From Otatea glauca (lineage: Eukaryota; Streptophyta; Magnoliopsida; Poales; Poaceae), in contig CM070720.1 of assembly GCA_036346275.1 (NCBI GenBank), positions 5,371,278-5,435,277 of the forward strand: 64,000 nucleotides of DNA, written 5' to 3'. The position numbers and the translations under genes are program-made. Shown one piece after another: positions 20,967 through 29,619 of this stretch (position 1 is its first letter; each line of letters opens with the position of its first letter). The notes below the pieces were generated by a model that was not told the origin of the DNA, did not search any database, and saw nothing but the letters and a program-made list of their open reading frames with translations.

Positions 20967-22061
20967 GTGCTCGTCACCTTCCTCTGGGCTAACAAGGACA
21001 TCTTTGCCTGGAAACCATCCGACATGCCGGGTGTTCCTAAGGAGGTGATCGAGCATTCTCTACACGCCGACGAAAAGGCAAAGCCAGTCAAGCAGAGACT
21101 CCGACGGTTCACTCCAGATCGTCGGAACGCCATCAAGCAGGAGATCACCAAGCTATTAGGTGTAGGTTTTATCAAAGAAGTGTATCATCCCGATTGGTTG
21201 ACAAACCCTGTACTAGTTCAAACGAAGAATAAAACTTGGCGTATGTGCGTTGATTATACTGATCTCAACAAGGCATGTCCGAAGGATCCCTTCGGGCTAC
21301 CTCGAATTGATCAGGTGGTTGACTCGACCTCTAGGTGCGAAATCCTTAGTTTTCTCGATGCCTACTCAGGGTATCACCAGATTCGCTTAAAGGCGGAAGA
21401 TTACATCAAGACTTCATTCATCACGCCCTTTGGGGCCTTTTGCTGTACCACTATGTCGTTCGGTTTAAAAAATACTGGTGCAACTTATCAGCGCGCAATA
21501 CAGCGGTGCTTTCATAACCAACTCGGACGCAATGTGGAGGCATATGTGGATGATGTCGTGGTAAATACTCGGGAGAGGAAGGACCTTATCGCCAACCTAA
21601 CCGAGACGTTCGAAAGTCTAAGGGCCTTCAGCATGAAGCTTAATACCGAGAAGTGTGTTTTCGGAGTATCTTCGGGACTGCTCGGGTTTATCATCTCCCA
21701 AGGAGGCATTGAAGCCAATCCAGAGAAGATCAAGGCCATATCGAATATGGAACCGCCAACCTGCCAAAAGGACGTCCATAAGCTTACAGGTTGCATGGCC
21801 ACACTAAGTAGGTTTATTTCCCGACTGGGTATGCGAGGTATGCCATTCTTTAAACTCCTCAAGAAGCGGGACAAGTTCCAATGGATGCCTGAGGCACAAC
21901 AAGCGTTTGAAGATTTGAGGACCTTCATAACGACGCCCCCGGTCTTGGTTTCTCTGATGCCAGAAGAACCTCTATTACTGTACATCGTGGCGACGACTCA
22001 CGTAGTCAGCGCTGCGATCATCATAGAAAGGAAGGAGCCGGGTCACGTGCAGAAGATCTAA
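20967..22061 (+). CDS. Tat-like reverse transcriptase and first RNase H start
   Basis: The 364-codon frame continues the protease frame. RT motifs in order are PGVPKEVIEHSLH, FIKEVYHPDWLTNPVLVQ, WRMCVDYTDLNKACPKDPF, LDAYSGYHQIRL, FGLKNTGATYQRA and the catalytic YVDDVVV, then the RNase H start LLLYIVATTHVVSAAII. The active-site Asp pair is kept. TAA at 22059-22061 replaces a Gln in the block before HPVYFV. This is the best-preserved domain of the element, but it could only be made with readthrough of stops on both sides. Confidence 0.85.
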   Translation: MLVTFLWANKDIFAWKPSDMPGVPKEVIEHSLHADEKAKPVKQRLRRFTPDRRNAIKQEITKLLGVGFIKEVYHPDWLTNPVLVQTKNKTWRMCVDYTDLNKACPKDPFGLPRIDQVVDSTSRCEILSFLDAYSGYHQIRLKAEDYIKTSFITPFGAFCCTTMSFGLKNTGATYQRAIQRCFHNQLGRNVEAYVDDVVVNTRERKDLIANLTETFESLRAFSMKLNTEKCVFGVSSGLLGFIISQGGIEANPEKIKAISNMEPPTCQKDVHKLTGCMATLSRFISRLGMRGMPFFKLLKKRDKFQWMPEAQQAFEDLRTFITTPPVLVSLMPEEPLLLYIVATTHVVSAAIIIERKEPGHVQKI

Positions 22062-22965
22062 CATCCGGTCTACTTCGTCAGAGAGGTCCTGAGTGAATCT
22101 AAGGTGCGATATCTGCAAGTGCAAAAAATATTATACGCCGTACTTCTTACATCTCGCAAAGTAAAGCACTACTTCCAAGAGCATATTGTTTCGGTGGTCA
22201 CCTCCTTCCCAATAGGAGATATACTTCACAACCAGGAGGCCACTGGGAGGATTGCAAAGTGGGCAGTCGAGCTTGGAACTTTTGACATTTTATTCAAGCC
22301 TCGCACAGCCATCAAGTCTCAAGCGCTCGACGACTTCACTGCCGAGTGGACAGAACTTCGAAATCCGGCGGTAGTCAAGGAACTCGAGTATTGGACGATG
22401 TACTTCGATGGTTCCCTCATGCTCAGCGGCGCGGGGGCTGGTATAGTGCTCATATCACCAAGCGGGGAACGGTTGGGGTACGTTCTGCAAATATTTTTTT
22501 CCCGCGTCGAACAACACCGCCGAGTACGAGGCACTCATCCATGGGCTCCGCAATGCCATATCACTCGGTATCCGACGTTTGATGGTTTACGGAGATTCAA
22601 TGCTCGTGGTCAATCAGGTGCAAAAGGAATGGTCCTGCATCGAAGACAACAAGGTTGCCTATTGCCAGGAGGTACGCAAGCTAGAAGGTAACTTTGACGG
22701 CGTGGAACTTGTTCATGTGCTCCGCCGGGACAATGAAGCGACCGACAAGCTAGCAAAAATGGGATCTTGCCAGACTACAGTGCCCGTGGGAGTATTCGTC
22801 AAAGAAATTCATAAGCCCACGATTAGCATTCGGTCAAAGCCGGACGTCCCAGTGGAGAAGAACGTAGAGGCTGAAGTCCTAGTCATCACCCCCGATTGGA
22901 CAGCTCCGTATTTGTACTACTTGACGAAGGACGAGCTACCCGAAGACCGTGTGCAGGCCGAATGA
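22062..22965 (+). pseudogene. Tat-like RNase H region including the second, plant-type RNase H
   Basis: After the stop, HPVYFVREVLSESK and KWAVELGTFDILFKPR finish the retroviral RNase H and connection. Then WTMYFDGSLMLSGAGAGIVL begins the additional RNase H domain that characterises the Tat lineage. A T-run near 22495 shifts the frame. The domain continues as NNTAEYEALIHGL, VYGDSMLVVNQV and LRRDNEATDKLAKMGS. Asp, Glu and Asp positions are still visible in the two halves. It ends at TGA 22963-22965. Confidence 0.8.
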
Positions 22966-23572
22966 ATAATGCGCCGAAGTAAGAGCTATGTGGTGATCAG
23001 GGAAGAACTCTATCGCAAGATGCTCCTCTGGTGTACTACGACGGTGCATATCAGAACAAGAAGGAAGAGATCTTCTCAAGGAAAACCACTCGGGAGTGTG
23101 TGGGAATCACGCGGCGTCATCAATCCTAGTTGACAAGGCTTATCGTCAGGGATTTTTCTGGCCGACTGCTAGCACCGATGTAGAGGACATCGTCCGAACA
23201 TGCGAAGGATGTCAGTTCTTTGCGCGACAGGTAAAAAAACCAGCACAGGAATTGCAGACCATCCCAATCACCTGGCCGTTTGCGGTCTAGGGGCTTGACA
23301 TGGTGGGACCTTCGAAGAAGGCTCAAGGTGGTTATACTCAATTCTTCGTGGCCGTCGATAAATTCACCAAATGGATTGAGGCCAAGCCAGTCGCCACAAT
23401 CACAGCCGCTAAGGCCAAAGAGTTCTTCAACAAAATTGTGGTTAGGTTCGGTGTACCAAACCGAATCATCACGGATAACGGCACCCAATTCAGAGTTGGC
23501 ATATTTCAAGATTTGTGCAGTGAAATCGGCATAAAAATTTGCTTCGCATCAGTATCCTCCGGTCTGCATTAA
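22966..23572 (+). pseudogene. Tat-like integrase, truncated
   Basis: Frames give the HHCC region (AASSILVDKAYRQGFFWP; CEGCQFFARQ) and the catalytic core GLDMVGPSKKAQGGY and FFVAVDKFTKWIEAKPV, with the first Asp in GLDMVG and the second in IITDNGTQF. A stop lies at 23288-23290. The frame runs out at 23570, before the QxxGQxE block, so the catalytic Glu and the C-terminal domain are missing. Repeats follow immediately, which points to a deletion of the pol end. Confidence 0.8.
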
Positions 23573-23579
23573 AAACACC

Positions 23580-24410
23580 TTCTTGCGATATGCCCCACGT
23601 TGGGTCATAGATTGGTTACCGCATGACGGAATCATATATCGCGGGTTGAGCCTGATAAGGCATGGTTCCAATGGTATGCCCCAAGATGGGTCGATAAGCT
23701 GTGCATCGTGATAAAACAAGTACGGATACCGTTCGGATAAACCTTGATATGTCCCAAGTTGGACCAGAGTTATATCCTACACCAGTCGGATATAGGTATC
23801 ACTCAACCATGAGCCAAGAAAACCCTAATACGCTCCAAGTCGAGCCTAAGCTATGTCCTACGGATATGGGTATCACTCGGCCAAGAGCCACATAAATATG
23901 ATACGCTCCAAGTCGAGCCTAAGCTATGTCCTATAGTAGTCGGATATGGTTATCACTTGGCCACGATCCAAGAAAATTTTGATATGTCCATGACGGACCA
24001 GAGCTGTATCCTACACCGGTCGGATATAGGTATCACTCGGCCATGAGCCAAGAAAACCCTGATACGCTCCAAGTCGAGCCTAAGCTATGTCCTACAGCAG
24101 TCGGATATGGGTATCACTCGGCCACGAGCCAAGAAAATTTTGATATGTCCCATGACGAACCAGAGCTGTATTCTACACCAGTCGGATATGGGTATCACTC
24201 GGCCATGAGCCAAGGAAATCCTGATACGCTCCAAGCAGAGCCTAAGCTATTTCCTACAGCAGTCGGATATGGGTATCACTCGACCAAGAGCCACGCAAAT
24301 CCTAATATGTCCCATGTAAGACCTAAAATATATCCTACGACGGTTGGATGCGAATGTCACGCGACCGAGGAACCATGCAATCTTCGATATGCCCCAAGCT
24401 GGGTTTAAGC
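23580..24410 (+). repeat. 80-bp tandem repeats 3' of pol
   Basis: About nine to ten units of 79-82 bp are seen. Each has TCGGATATGGGTATCACTCG, then GCCA(C/T)GAGCCAAGAAAA, GATACGCTCCAAGTCGAGCC and TAAGCTATGTCCTACAG. Alternate units replace the second half with GATATGTCCCA...GAACCAGAGCTGTAT, which suggests a two-unit higher order. A single unit remains in the deleted element at 2381. It covers a stretch with no gene. Confidence 0.8.
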
Positions 24411-24519
24411 TACGTCTAAATGACAAATCATGGAAAAATGCTTGGAAAAGGTATTTCTTTACTATATATAAAGTTCACCAGGCATTATGCCTGGGAAAAT
24501 ATTACATTTACAGATATTT

Positions 24520-26086
24520 TTAGACCTCTCCGTGGCGAACACGTCCGAGCGCTTACACGAGAACCTCCTTGACCTCATGAAAGTGTTAGTGTTATGCCCT
24601 TGAGGCAATCATTTAGATGATTGTAACATGACTATGTTTATGAATAATAATATGATTATTGGTCCAATAAATGTATATCATTGTATTGATCAACAAGTAT
24701 GTGACTTGCTTATGAAGCTCTTTACTTAATGATGTAATTCGATAAATATCTCTGATCGGATATCATCGTATAGGACAACGATGAATAGATCAGCACATGT
24801 AGTGATTGATGATCATGCTTCATAGATCATGGGATATGGAGATATCATCTATACATTGTGGACGCATGTTGAAGAACATGGGTTAGATAGACCGCAATGG
24901 GACACAATGAGAATGTTTCATTCTTATGTGTCATCGATGTATCTCATACCTAGTAGATGTATGATCCTTAGACACGAGATTGTCATATTCCCTACATGTG
25001 TAATAGTTTTCCTTGGGGCTATCAAACACTACTTCCTAACCGGATAGTTATAAAGGTAGCTTTCATGTTTACTATGAAACGTGCAGAGGGAAGTGAGCAG
25101 TCAAGATGGAATTTGCCACTAGAAATGAAACGGAGATATATGACAAGGCCACTCATGTGATATGATTAAGGAAGTGCATGGCCATGCCGTGATTGAGGAG
25201 TCAATCACAACTTATTAATATATCACGGATACGAGAGATGGATTGAATCATCAAAGGATGACATGCTTCTCGCCTTGAGATCAATCTTCATATACTTGGC
25301 AAAGGGATTATTACATGAGTTCTTTTGATAGGTTCTGTTTGATTTGATCACAGTATGTTTGGGAGTTGGCATACTTTGCAAGAAGCCGCTACCAACTATT
25401 GGATTGAAAAGGAGTTTTCTGAATCCACGTCCAAGCGCACGTGAACCTGCTGTGGTCACACACTTAATGGTGGGGCGCATTAATTTGGATTGGATCCGTA
25501 ATTAATGAACCTCGTGGGCTTAGCACGATGGGCCCTAGTTTAGGGTTTCATCTCGTGGCTATATAAGGAGGGAGGAGGAGGGCACAGGTGTGCTTTCCAC
25601 GGTTTAGGAGTGATTCACTCGAAACCCTAGCCTACTCCTCTCGCTATCCTCGCCGGCGACGGTGCTTGCACACGACGCGCGGCGTTCCATCTCGGGCGTG
25701 TGGACTCTGCGGTGACGCTGCTGTGGATGCGGTGTGGGAGGACGATCCACGGCAAGGCGAGGACGATCCACTACATCGACACAACGACTGCGGCGAGGAC
25801 GATCCACTACATCGACGCGCGAAGGATTCCGCAACTGCTCGTCTAGTGGTAATCTTATCTATGATCCCCTTCTTGTGAGTAGCTTTCTGGTTACGCGGTA
25901 GATTTTTTTTTGTGCTAGCGTAGCATACCGCGTTCCTCTTCAGAAAGGCGGGAAGATCTCGAGGAAGACGTTGACGACGGTACGGTCGAGAGAGGCGGCG
26001 GTATCCTCCACCATTTCAGCCACGGTGATCTCGATAAGCGCCCATTCTTCGGCGAGCTCTAGGTCTTGGTTGTCCATGAGACTCAT
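24520..26086 (-). pseudogene. Antisense additional ORF of Tat-like element (copy 2), split by copia solo LTR
   Basis: On the minus strand the frame starts MSLMDNQDLELAEEWALIEI, continues VAEMVEDTAASLDRTVVN and VFLEIFPPF, and is then broken by the copia solo LTR (24584-25942, TSD GAAAG). The remaining 3' end, 24583-24520, aligns at nucleotide level with the end of copy 1 (GTGTTCGCC and GAGG(A)AGGTCTAA or GAGAGGTCTAA) but is no longer in frame. Copy 1 shares LEIFP, the acidic/helical style and the distance to the TATA box. It runs opposite to gag-pol. The product's function is unknown. Both copies are in the same position before the PPT, so the gene was inherited with the element. Confidence 0.55.
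24584..25942 (+). repeat. Solo LTR of copia family C1, TSD GAAAG
   Basis: A 1359-bp LTR runs from TGTTAGTGTTATGCCC to GCATACCGCGTTCCTCTTCA, with GAAAG at 24579-24583 and 25943-25947. It is highly similar to the LTRs at 31802-33177, 37126-37897, 39899-41254 (minus strand) and 61119-62475. The TATA box CTATATAAGG is at 25559-25568 and GAGTGATTCACTCGAAACCC follows. No internal sequence remains. Confidence 0.9.
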
Positions 26087-26159
26087 CGAGAGGAAAGTGA
26101 AGCTTGATGCAAGAAATGGAGGACTAGGCGTGAGAGAATTTTAAAAGCGCCGGTTCGCC

Positions 26160-26169
26160 TTTTATAGCC
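26160..26169 (-). promoter_or_regulatory. TATA box of antisense ORF (copy 2)
   Basis: The minus strand reads GGCTATAAAAGGCGAAC, 74 bp upstream of the antisense ATG at 26086. The core is identical to that at 2931-2940. Confidence 0.6.
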
Positions 26170-26626
26170 GATGCGGCAAGGTTGAAGTAAATGCGAAGAT
26201 GCGACGACATCAGAAGCCGAGGAAACTTGGAGTTAATATAGTTTCAGAAGCCGAAGAGGTTTTTGGAAATTGGATTGATGCAGGAAGTCATTACGACCTA
26301 GAACACTGTCCGGCGTTAATCCTTGAAGAAGAAAGATATCAAGGTTTTCGCCTCGAGTGGGAAGAGATATCAAATCTTCAAGTGATGTATGAGTCAGGTC
26401 CATGAAGTTACCCATAACAGGTCTGTCAGATGGAAGATTATAATCAGTTGAAGCAAAAAATCGAGGGTTGTATTCGAGTCCTTCATAATCCCCTTGCTGC
26501 AAGAAGAAGTATTCAAATCGAAGAAGAAACCAGTCGGAGGTCTACACTGGAAGCTGAGAACAATGATTCAAAGTTGAGACCCAGATAGAGACATAGCAAT
26601 CGGATAATGAATCACTCGGGGGCCAC
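26170..26626 (+). other. PPT-proximal non-coding region of Tat-like element
   Basis: No coding signal. It shares words with 2945-3371 (GAAGTAAATGCG, GGAGTTAATAT, GTTTCAGAAGCC, TATTCGAG(T/C)CCTTCATAAT), which shows common descent of both 3' regions. It ends in the PPT CACTCGGGGGCCAC at 26613-26626. Confidence 0.65.
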
Positions 26627-27181
26627 TGTGGAATATATAAAACCAGGTGTCTTCATAATCGGCCCAGCATCGCCTGAAGAGAAGACAGGGCCAAGTAGAA
26701 GGCCCAGAGGATAAGCTCCCTGCCAAGCTGTGTTGCTATACGGAAGGCGATACATCCTATAGACAGTTGAACATGTATGTCAACTTTTGTAGTCGACGAT
26801 AAATTTATGGGGCAGGCGCTAGACTCAAACTCGAAGGTCCCACAAGACAAAGGTTTAGACAGGTTCAGGCCCTCGACAGAGGAGGTAATACCCTAGTCCT
26901 GTGTGCTGGGATTATGTGAATATCTTGGATCTAAGATTGCTCGTGAGCTCTATGATGCAATATACGATGTGCTCTCTCTCCTTGTTGTTGCCCTCCCTCT
27001 CCCACATATAGCGAGGGTGGGGCGGTTTACAGAGTCCTGATCGGTCTAAGGGATTCTGATCGGTTACAAGATTCTAGTCGGTTACAGGATAGAGTTTACA
27101 TCTTTATCTTCCCTGTTAATGACTCGGATTACACTGTATCTGTTATATCTAAACACATATTCAACTGTCTATAGGATGTAC

Positions 27182-28165
27182 TGATGAAGACCCAACCTGC
27201 TGTTGAGCAAAGGTGGCCCAATCTTTCACGGTACAACAACGATAGCTTCGTGACGCTCGCACTCAAACGGCAAAAGAGCCAATTCAAAAGCGAGAAACTG
27301 GTCACACAAACCGCGATAAACACAAGAACGCGAATTGAGTGGAGAAATCGTATAGATTCGGTGGACAATCACAAGAACATACCGTTCTTGACTTGCACCA
27401 ACACTAACAAACCCAAGAACGGGAAGAACTTATCAAGAACACATGGTATTTGCGCCACAAACAACCATGGCTTATGCTGTCTATTTCTGAACATCCAAAA
27501 GTTCATTCCAGATGGAAATACATAAGTATTTATACTAGGAACATCCCTCCTAGCTTAGGTGTGAAACTATACAAGAAACTAAAGGAGTTTTCTTGGGTAG
27601 ATAAAAGGTTTAATGCCTTGGAAGTTGGACAGAAGATATGGTCTCGCGCAACTTTTGACAGCCTGTGCAACTCGCACCAAAACAGTCATATCTCCCACCT
27701 TGGAAGTCCAAATGATGCACGGTTTGAAATGCTAGAAACTAGACTTCAATATCTTTCTATCCATATAGCCCAAGGATATATTACTTGTCGTGATTAGCAT
27801 CAGCATCATAATCAAATGGATGGACAGATTTGAGTGAACCAGCCTTGCTCATGTAATTCTTCTTTGCCTTCCATTCCAATGGATCGCTGTCAATAATTCT
27901 AACAAATATGGATCCAAATAGAAATCCTTTTTCAGGTGGCATATTTCCAAAAGAAAGGGATATTACTCCTTGTGGATGCATGACCAAGTCACCTTTCTTC
28001 TCTCCAAGGTTTGTATTCCAATTCTTAGCCTGTAGCACATTATCAACACAACCTGCATCGGTCTTGTGACTCACTTGCACTTTAGCAGTAGCAAAACAAG
28101 TAATGTGATTATTTGTAGACTTAGAGTCATGAGACAATACAACAATAGAGGATATATCCGCATCA
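27182..28165 (-). mobile_element. Solo LTR-like insertion, TGATG...CATCA, TSD TGTAC
   Basis: A 984-bp segment with TG...CA ends (TGATGAAGACCC to ATATCCGCATCA) and TGTAC on both sides (27177-27181, 28166-28170). The TGATG/CATCA ends and, on the minus strand, the words GATTGGGCCACC near the end recall the CRM-like LTRs at 48320 and 50460, whose ends are TGATGAGG and CCCATCA or GAATCA. I therefore read it as a minus-strand solo LTR of a chromovirus-like family not otherwise present here. It lacks PBS and PPT. It holds an ORF of 118 codons, listed separately. Confidence 0.6.
27781..28137 (-). CDS. Unrecognised 118-codon ORF inside the nested solo LTR-like element
   Basis: The minus-strand frame MSHDSKSTNNHITCFATAKV continues with SHKTDAGCVDNVLQAKNWN, a turn-rich LISLSFGNMPPEKGF-like stretch (here VISLSFGNMPPEKGF) and a charged end DPLEWKAKKNYMSKAG to DYDADANHDK. 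I do not recognise the family. Codon use looks gene-like, with no long biased tract. It lies in the first third of the LTR-like element on its own strand, so it could be a captured gene piece or chance. Start and coding status are uncertain. Confidence 0.3.
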   Translation of the reverse strand: MSHDSKSTNNHITCFATAKVQVSHKTDAGCVDNVLQAKNWNTNLGEKKGDLVMHPQGVISLSFGNMPPEKGFLFGSIFVRIIDSDPLEWKAKKNYMSKAGSLKSVHPFDYDADANHDK

Positions 28166-29040
28166 TGTACCCCCTTCTGTACGGCAACACAGCTTGGCGG
28201 GGAGCTTTCCTTCTGGGCCTTCCGTTCGGCCCAGTTTCTCCTTCAAGCAATTCTAGGCCAGTTATGAAGACACCTGGTTTCATATATTCCACAATGTATT
28301 TAGATATAAAAGATATGATTGTAATCCGAGTCGTTAATAGGGTAGATAAAGATATAAACTCTATCTTGTAACCGATTAGAATCATATAATCGATCGGAAT
28401 CCCTTATACCGATCAGGACTCTGTAAACCGCCCCACCGCCACTATATAAGGGAGATGGCGGGCAACAACAAGGAGAGAGGACATCGCATATCGCATCATA
28501 GAGCTCACGAGCAACCTTAGATCCAAGAGATCCACATAATCGCAGCACACAGGACTAGGATATTACCTCCTCCGTCGATGGCCCGAACCTGTCTAAACCT
28601 TTGTCTTGTGTGACCTTCGAGTTTGAGATCTAGCGCCTGCCCCATAAATTTATTGCCGACTACAAAAGTCGAAATACGGTGTCACTACTGGCGACCTCGC
28701 ACGCATCGGATACCAAGATGAACCATTCATACTTGCTAACCATGATGTTCAAGTATTCTATGTAATTGACCCGTCCAACAAGAAGAGACATGTAGTTCTT
28801 GAGGGAAAAAGGAGGATTGTCGGAGTAGTGAATGTAGTAGATGAGGAAGAATACAATCAATTTGATGAGTTGCCTCCTATCGAAAAAAGCATCACAGTCC
28901 TGGAAGAACAACTCGACGAAGCTAGCTACAAAAGAATAAGCAAGTGGATTCATGATTTTAAGTGTACTACAGAAGATAATAGAGTTGTTTGTAATGAGAT
29001 GCTCGAAATTCAAAACAACTTTGTGTATGTATGCATCTGA

Positions 29041-29189
29041 TTTATTTAATATAGTTTCCTTTCCTTTACTGATATTGATTCATCTACAATTCCATATACA
29101 TTATACATTATCCACTATCGATTGTATGTCAAGAAGGCCAAACTCTAGATTTACCTCAGCAATGAAGGTTTATGTCAAGCTTCATCATA
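29041..29189. other. Short non-coding stretch of CACTA remnant
   Basis: AT-rich sequence between the stop of the DUF4216-like fragment and the second subterminal repeat array. Nothing else is seen. Confidence 0.4.
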
Positions 29190-29391
29190 GACAGTTCTAT
29201 AATAGAACCGTCTGGGATATCTTCTATTACAGACGGTTCTAATACACAACCGTCGGCGATAAAATACTATCGCAGACTGTTCTAATATAGAACCGTCTGC
29301 GATAAAATACTATCACAGACAGTTCTATTGAAGAACCGTCTGTGATGTTATTATAACAGACGGTTCTAAACTAGAACCGCCTGTGATAGGG
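29190..29391. repeat. CACTA-type subterminal repeat array (right)
   Basis: At least seven copies of ACAGACGGTTCTA or TAGAACCGTCTGTGAT occur in both orientations, many as back-to-back palindromes with a short AT spacer. They are the same type as those at 17455-17690 but with TTCT instead of TTTT. No CACTA terminal repeat follows. Sequence with a TATA box and leader-like features does, so this may be the 5' array of a second CACTA element or a rearranged end. Confidence 0.65.
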
Positions 29392-29619
29392 GAACCCTAT
29401 AAAAAGGCAACTCTTGCAGATCATTCATTCTCCACTCACGCACTCAAAACCCTAGCTATAGCTTTGTCTCCCGAGCCCACCCGCTTCGTCTCCCATTCCG
29501 GCACCTCCCCACAACCTCGACACAGCCCCCTCGTCAACGCCGCCTCGACGCTGTCCCCTTACCCATGCCTCCCCCATACCAAGGCTGTCCCCTTGCACAT
29601 GTTAGTTTGCCTCTTGTAA
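29392..29619 (+). promoter_or_regulatory. Promoter and leader-like segment next to CACTA array
   Basis: TATAAAAAGG at 29398-29407 is followed by CTCACGCACTCAAAACCCTAGC and a C-rich leader (CCCGAGCCCACCCGCTTCG). This is the look of a plant 5' untranslated region. The sequence is cut near 29620 by hAT-like sequence before a convincing start codon. CACTA genes have promoters just inside the subterminal array, so this is probably the transposon's own promoter. Confidence 0.4.

Larger units (their letters stand above)
26778..28293 (-). repeat. Inverted solo LTR of the Tat-like family, TSD ATGTA
   Basis: On the plus strand it opens TGTCAACTTTTGTAGTCGAC (complement of the LTR end) and closes TTCATATATTCCACA (complement of the LTR start). 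ATGTA flanks both sides. Removing the 984-bp insertion at 27182-28165 and one TGTAC copy leaves one LTR of normal length. It landed inside an LTR of its own family in opposite orientation. Confidence 0.85.
17745..28674 (+). mobile_element. Tat-like Ty3/gypsy element, TSD TACGG, with nested insertions
   Basis: The order is 5' LTR, PBS, short leader ORF, gag, protease, RT, plant-type second RNase H, truncated integrase, 80-bp tandem repeats, antisense ORF, PPT, 3' LTR. TACGG stands at 17740-17744 and 28675-28679. RT before integrase is the gypsy order; the extra RNase H (FDGSxxxxGAGAGIVL) and tandem repeats with an antisense ORF before the 3' LTR mark the Tat lineage. The two LTRs look a few percent different by eye, so the insertion is fairly young. 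It contains a copia solo LTR and an inverted solo LTR of its own family. Confidence 0.9.
26627..28674 (+). repeat. 3' LTR of Tat-like element, split by an inverted solo LTR
   Basis: The LTR is 26627-26777 plus 28299-28674. It starts TGTGGAATATATAAAACC and ends CTACAAAAGTCGAAA (mutated from GTCGACA), followed by TSD TACGG. The break is at ATGTA, which is duplicated at 26773-26777 and 28294-28298. The TATA box is at 28442-28450. Confidence 0.85.
17695..29040 (+). pseudogene. DUF4216-type CACTA-associated protein fragment, split by the gypsy insertion
   Basis: Coding sequence runs from 17695 to 17744 (FWCRWVHLQHVKVDKY) and resumes in frame at 28680. There GVTTGDLARIGYQDEPFILA continues, with QVFYVIDPSNKKRHVVLEGK after it. 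This block is typical of DUF4216, a domain found in plant CACTA transposase-related proteins. The Tat-like element sits between Tyr and Gly with the TACGG TSD on both sides. The downstream part carries a Glu-rich tail and ends at TGA 29038-29040. N-terminal transposase (Tnp2) sequence is not present, so this is a fragment of an internally deleted CACTA element. Its biochemical role is unknown. Confidence 0.75.

Noticed and set aside
23580..24410. Regular repeats that could suggest a CRISPR-like array
   Set aside because: Units of about 80 bp are contiguous with no unique spacers, and the setting is a plant retrotransposon. It is a tandem repeat.
29392..29619. Possible host gene promoter and first exon
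   Set aside because: TATA box and leader are convincing, but no open frame with splice sites follows before hAT-like sequence, and it abuts a CACTA array. A transposon promoter is the better reading.
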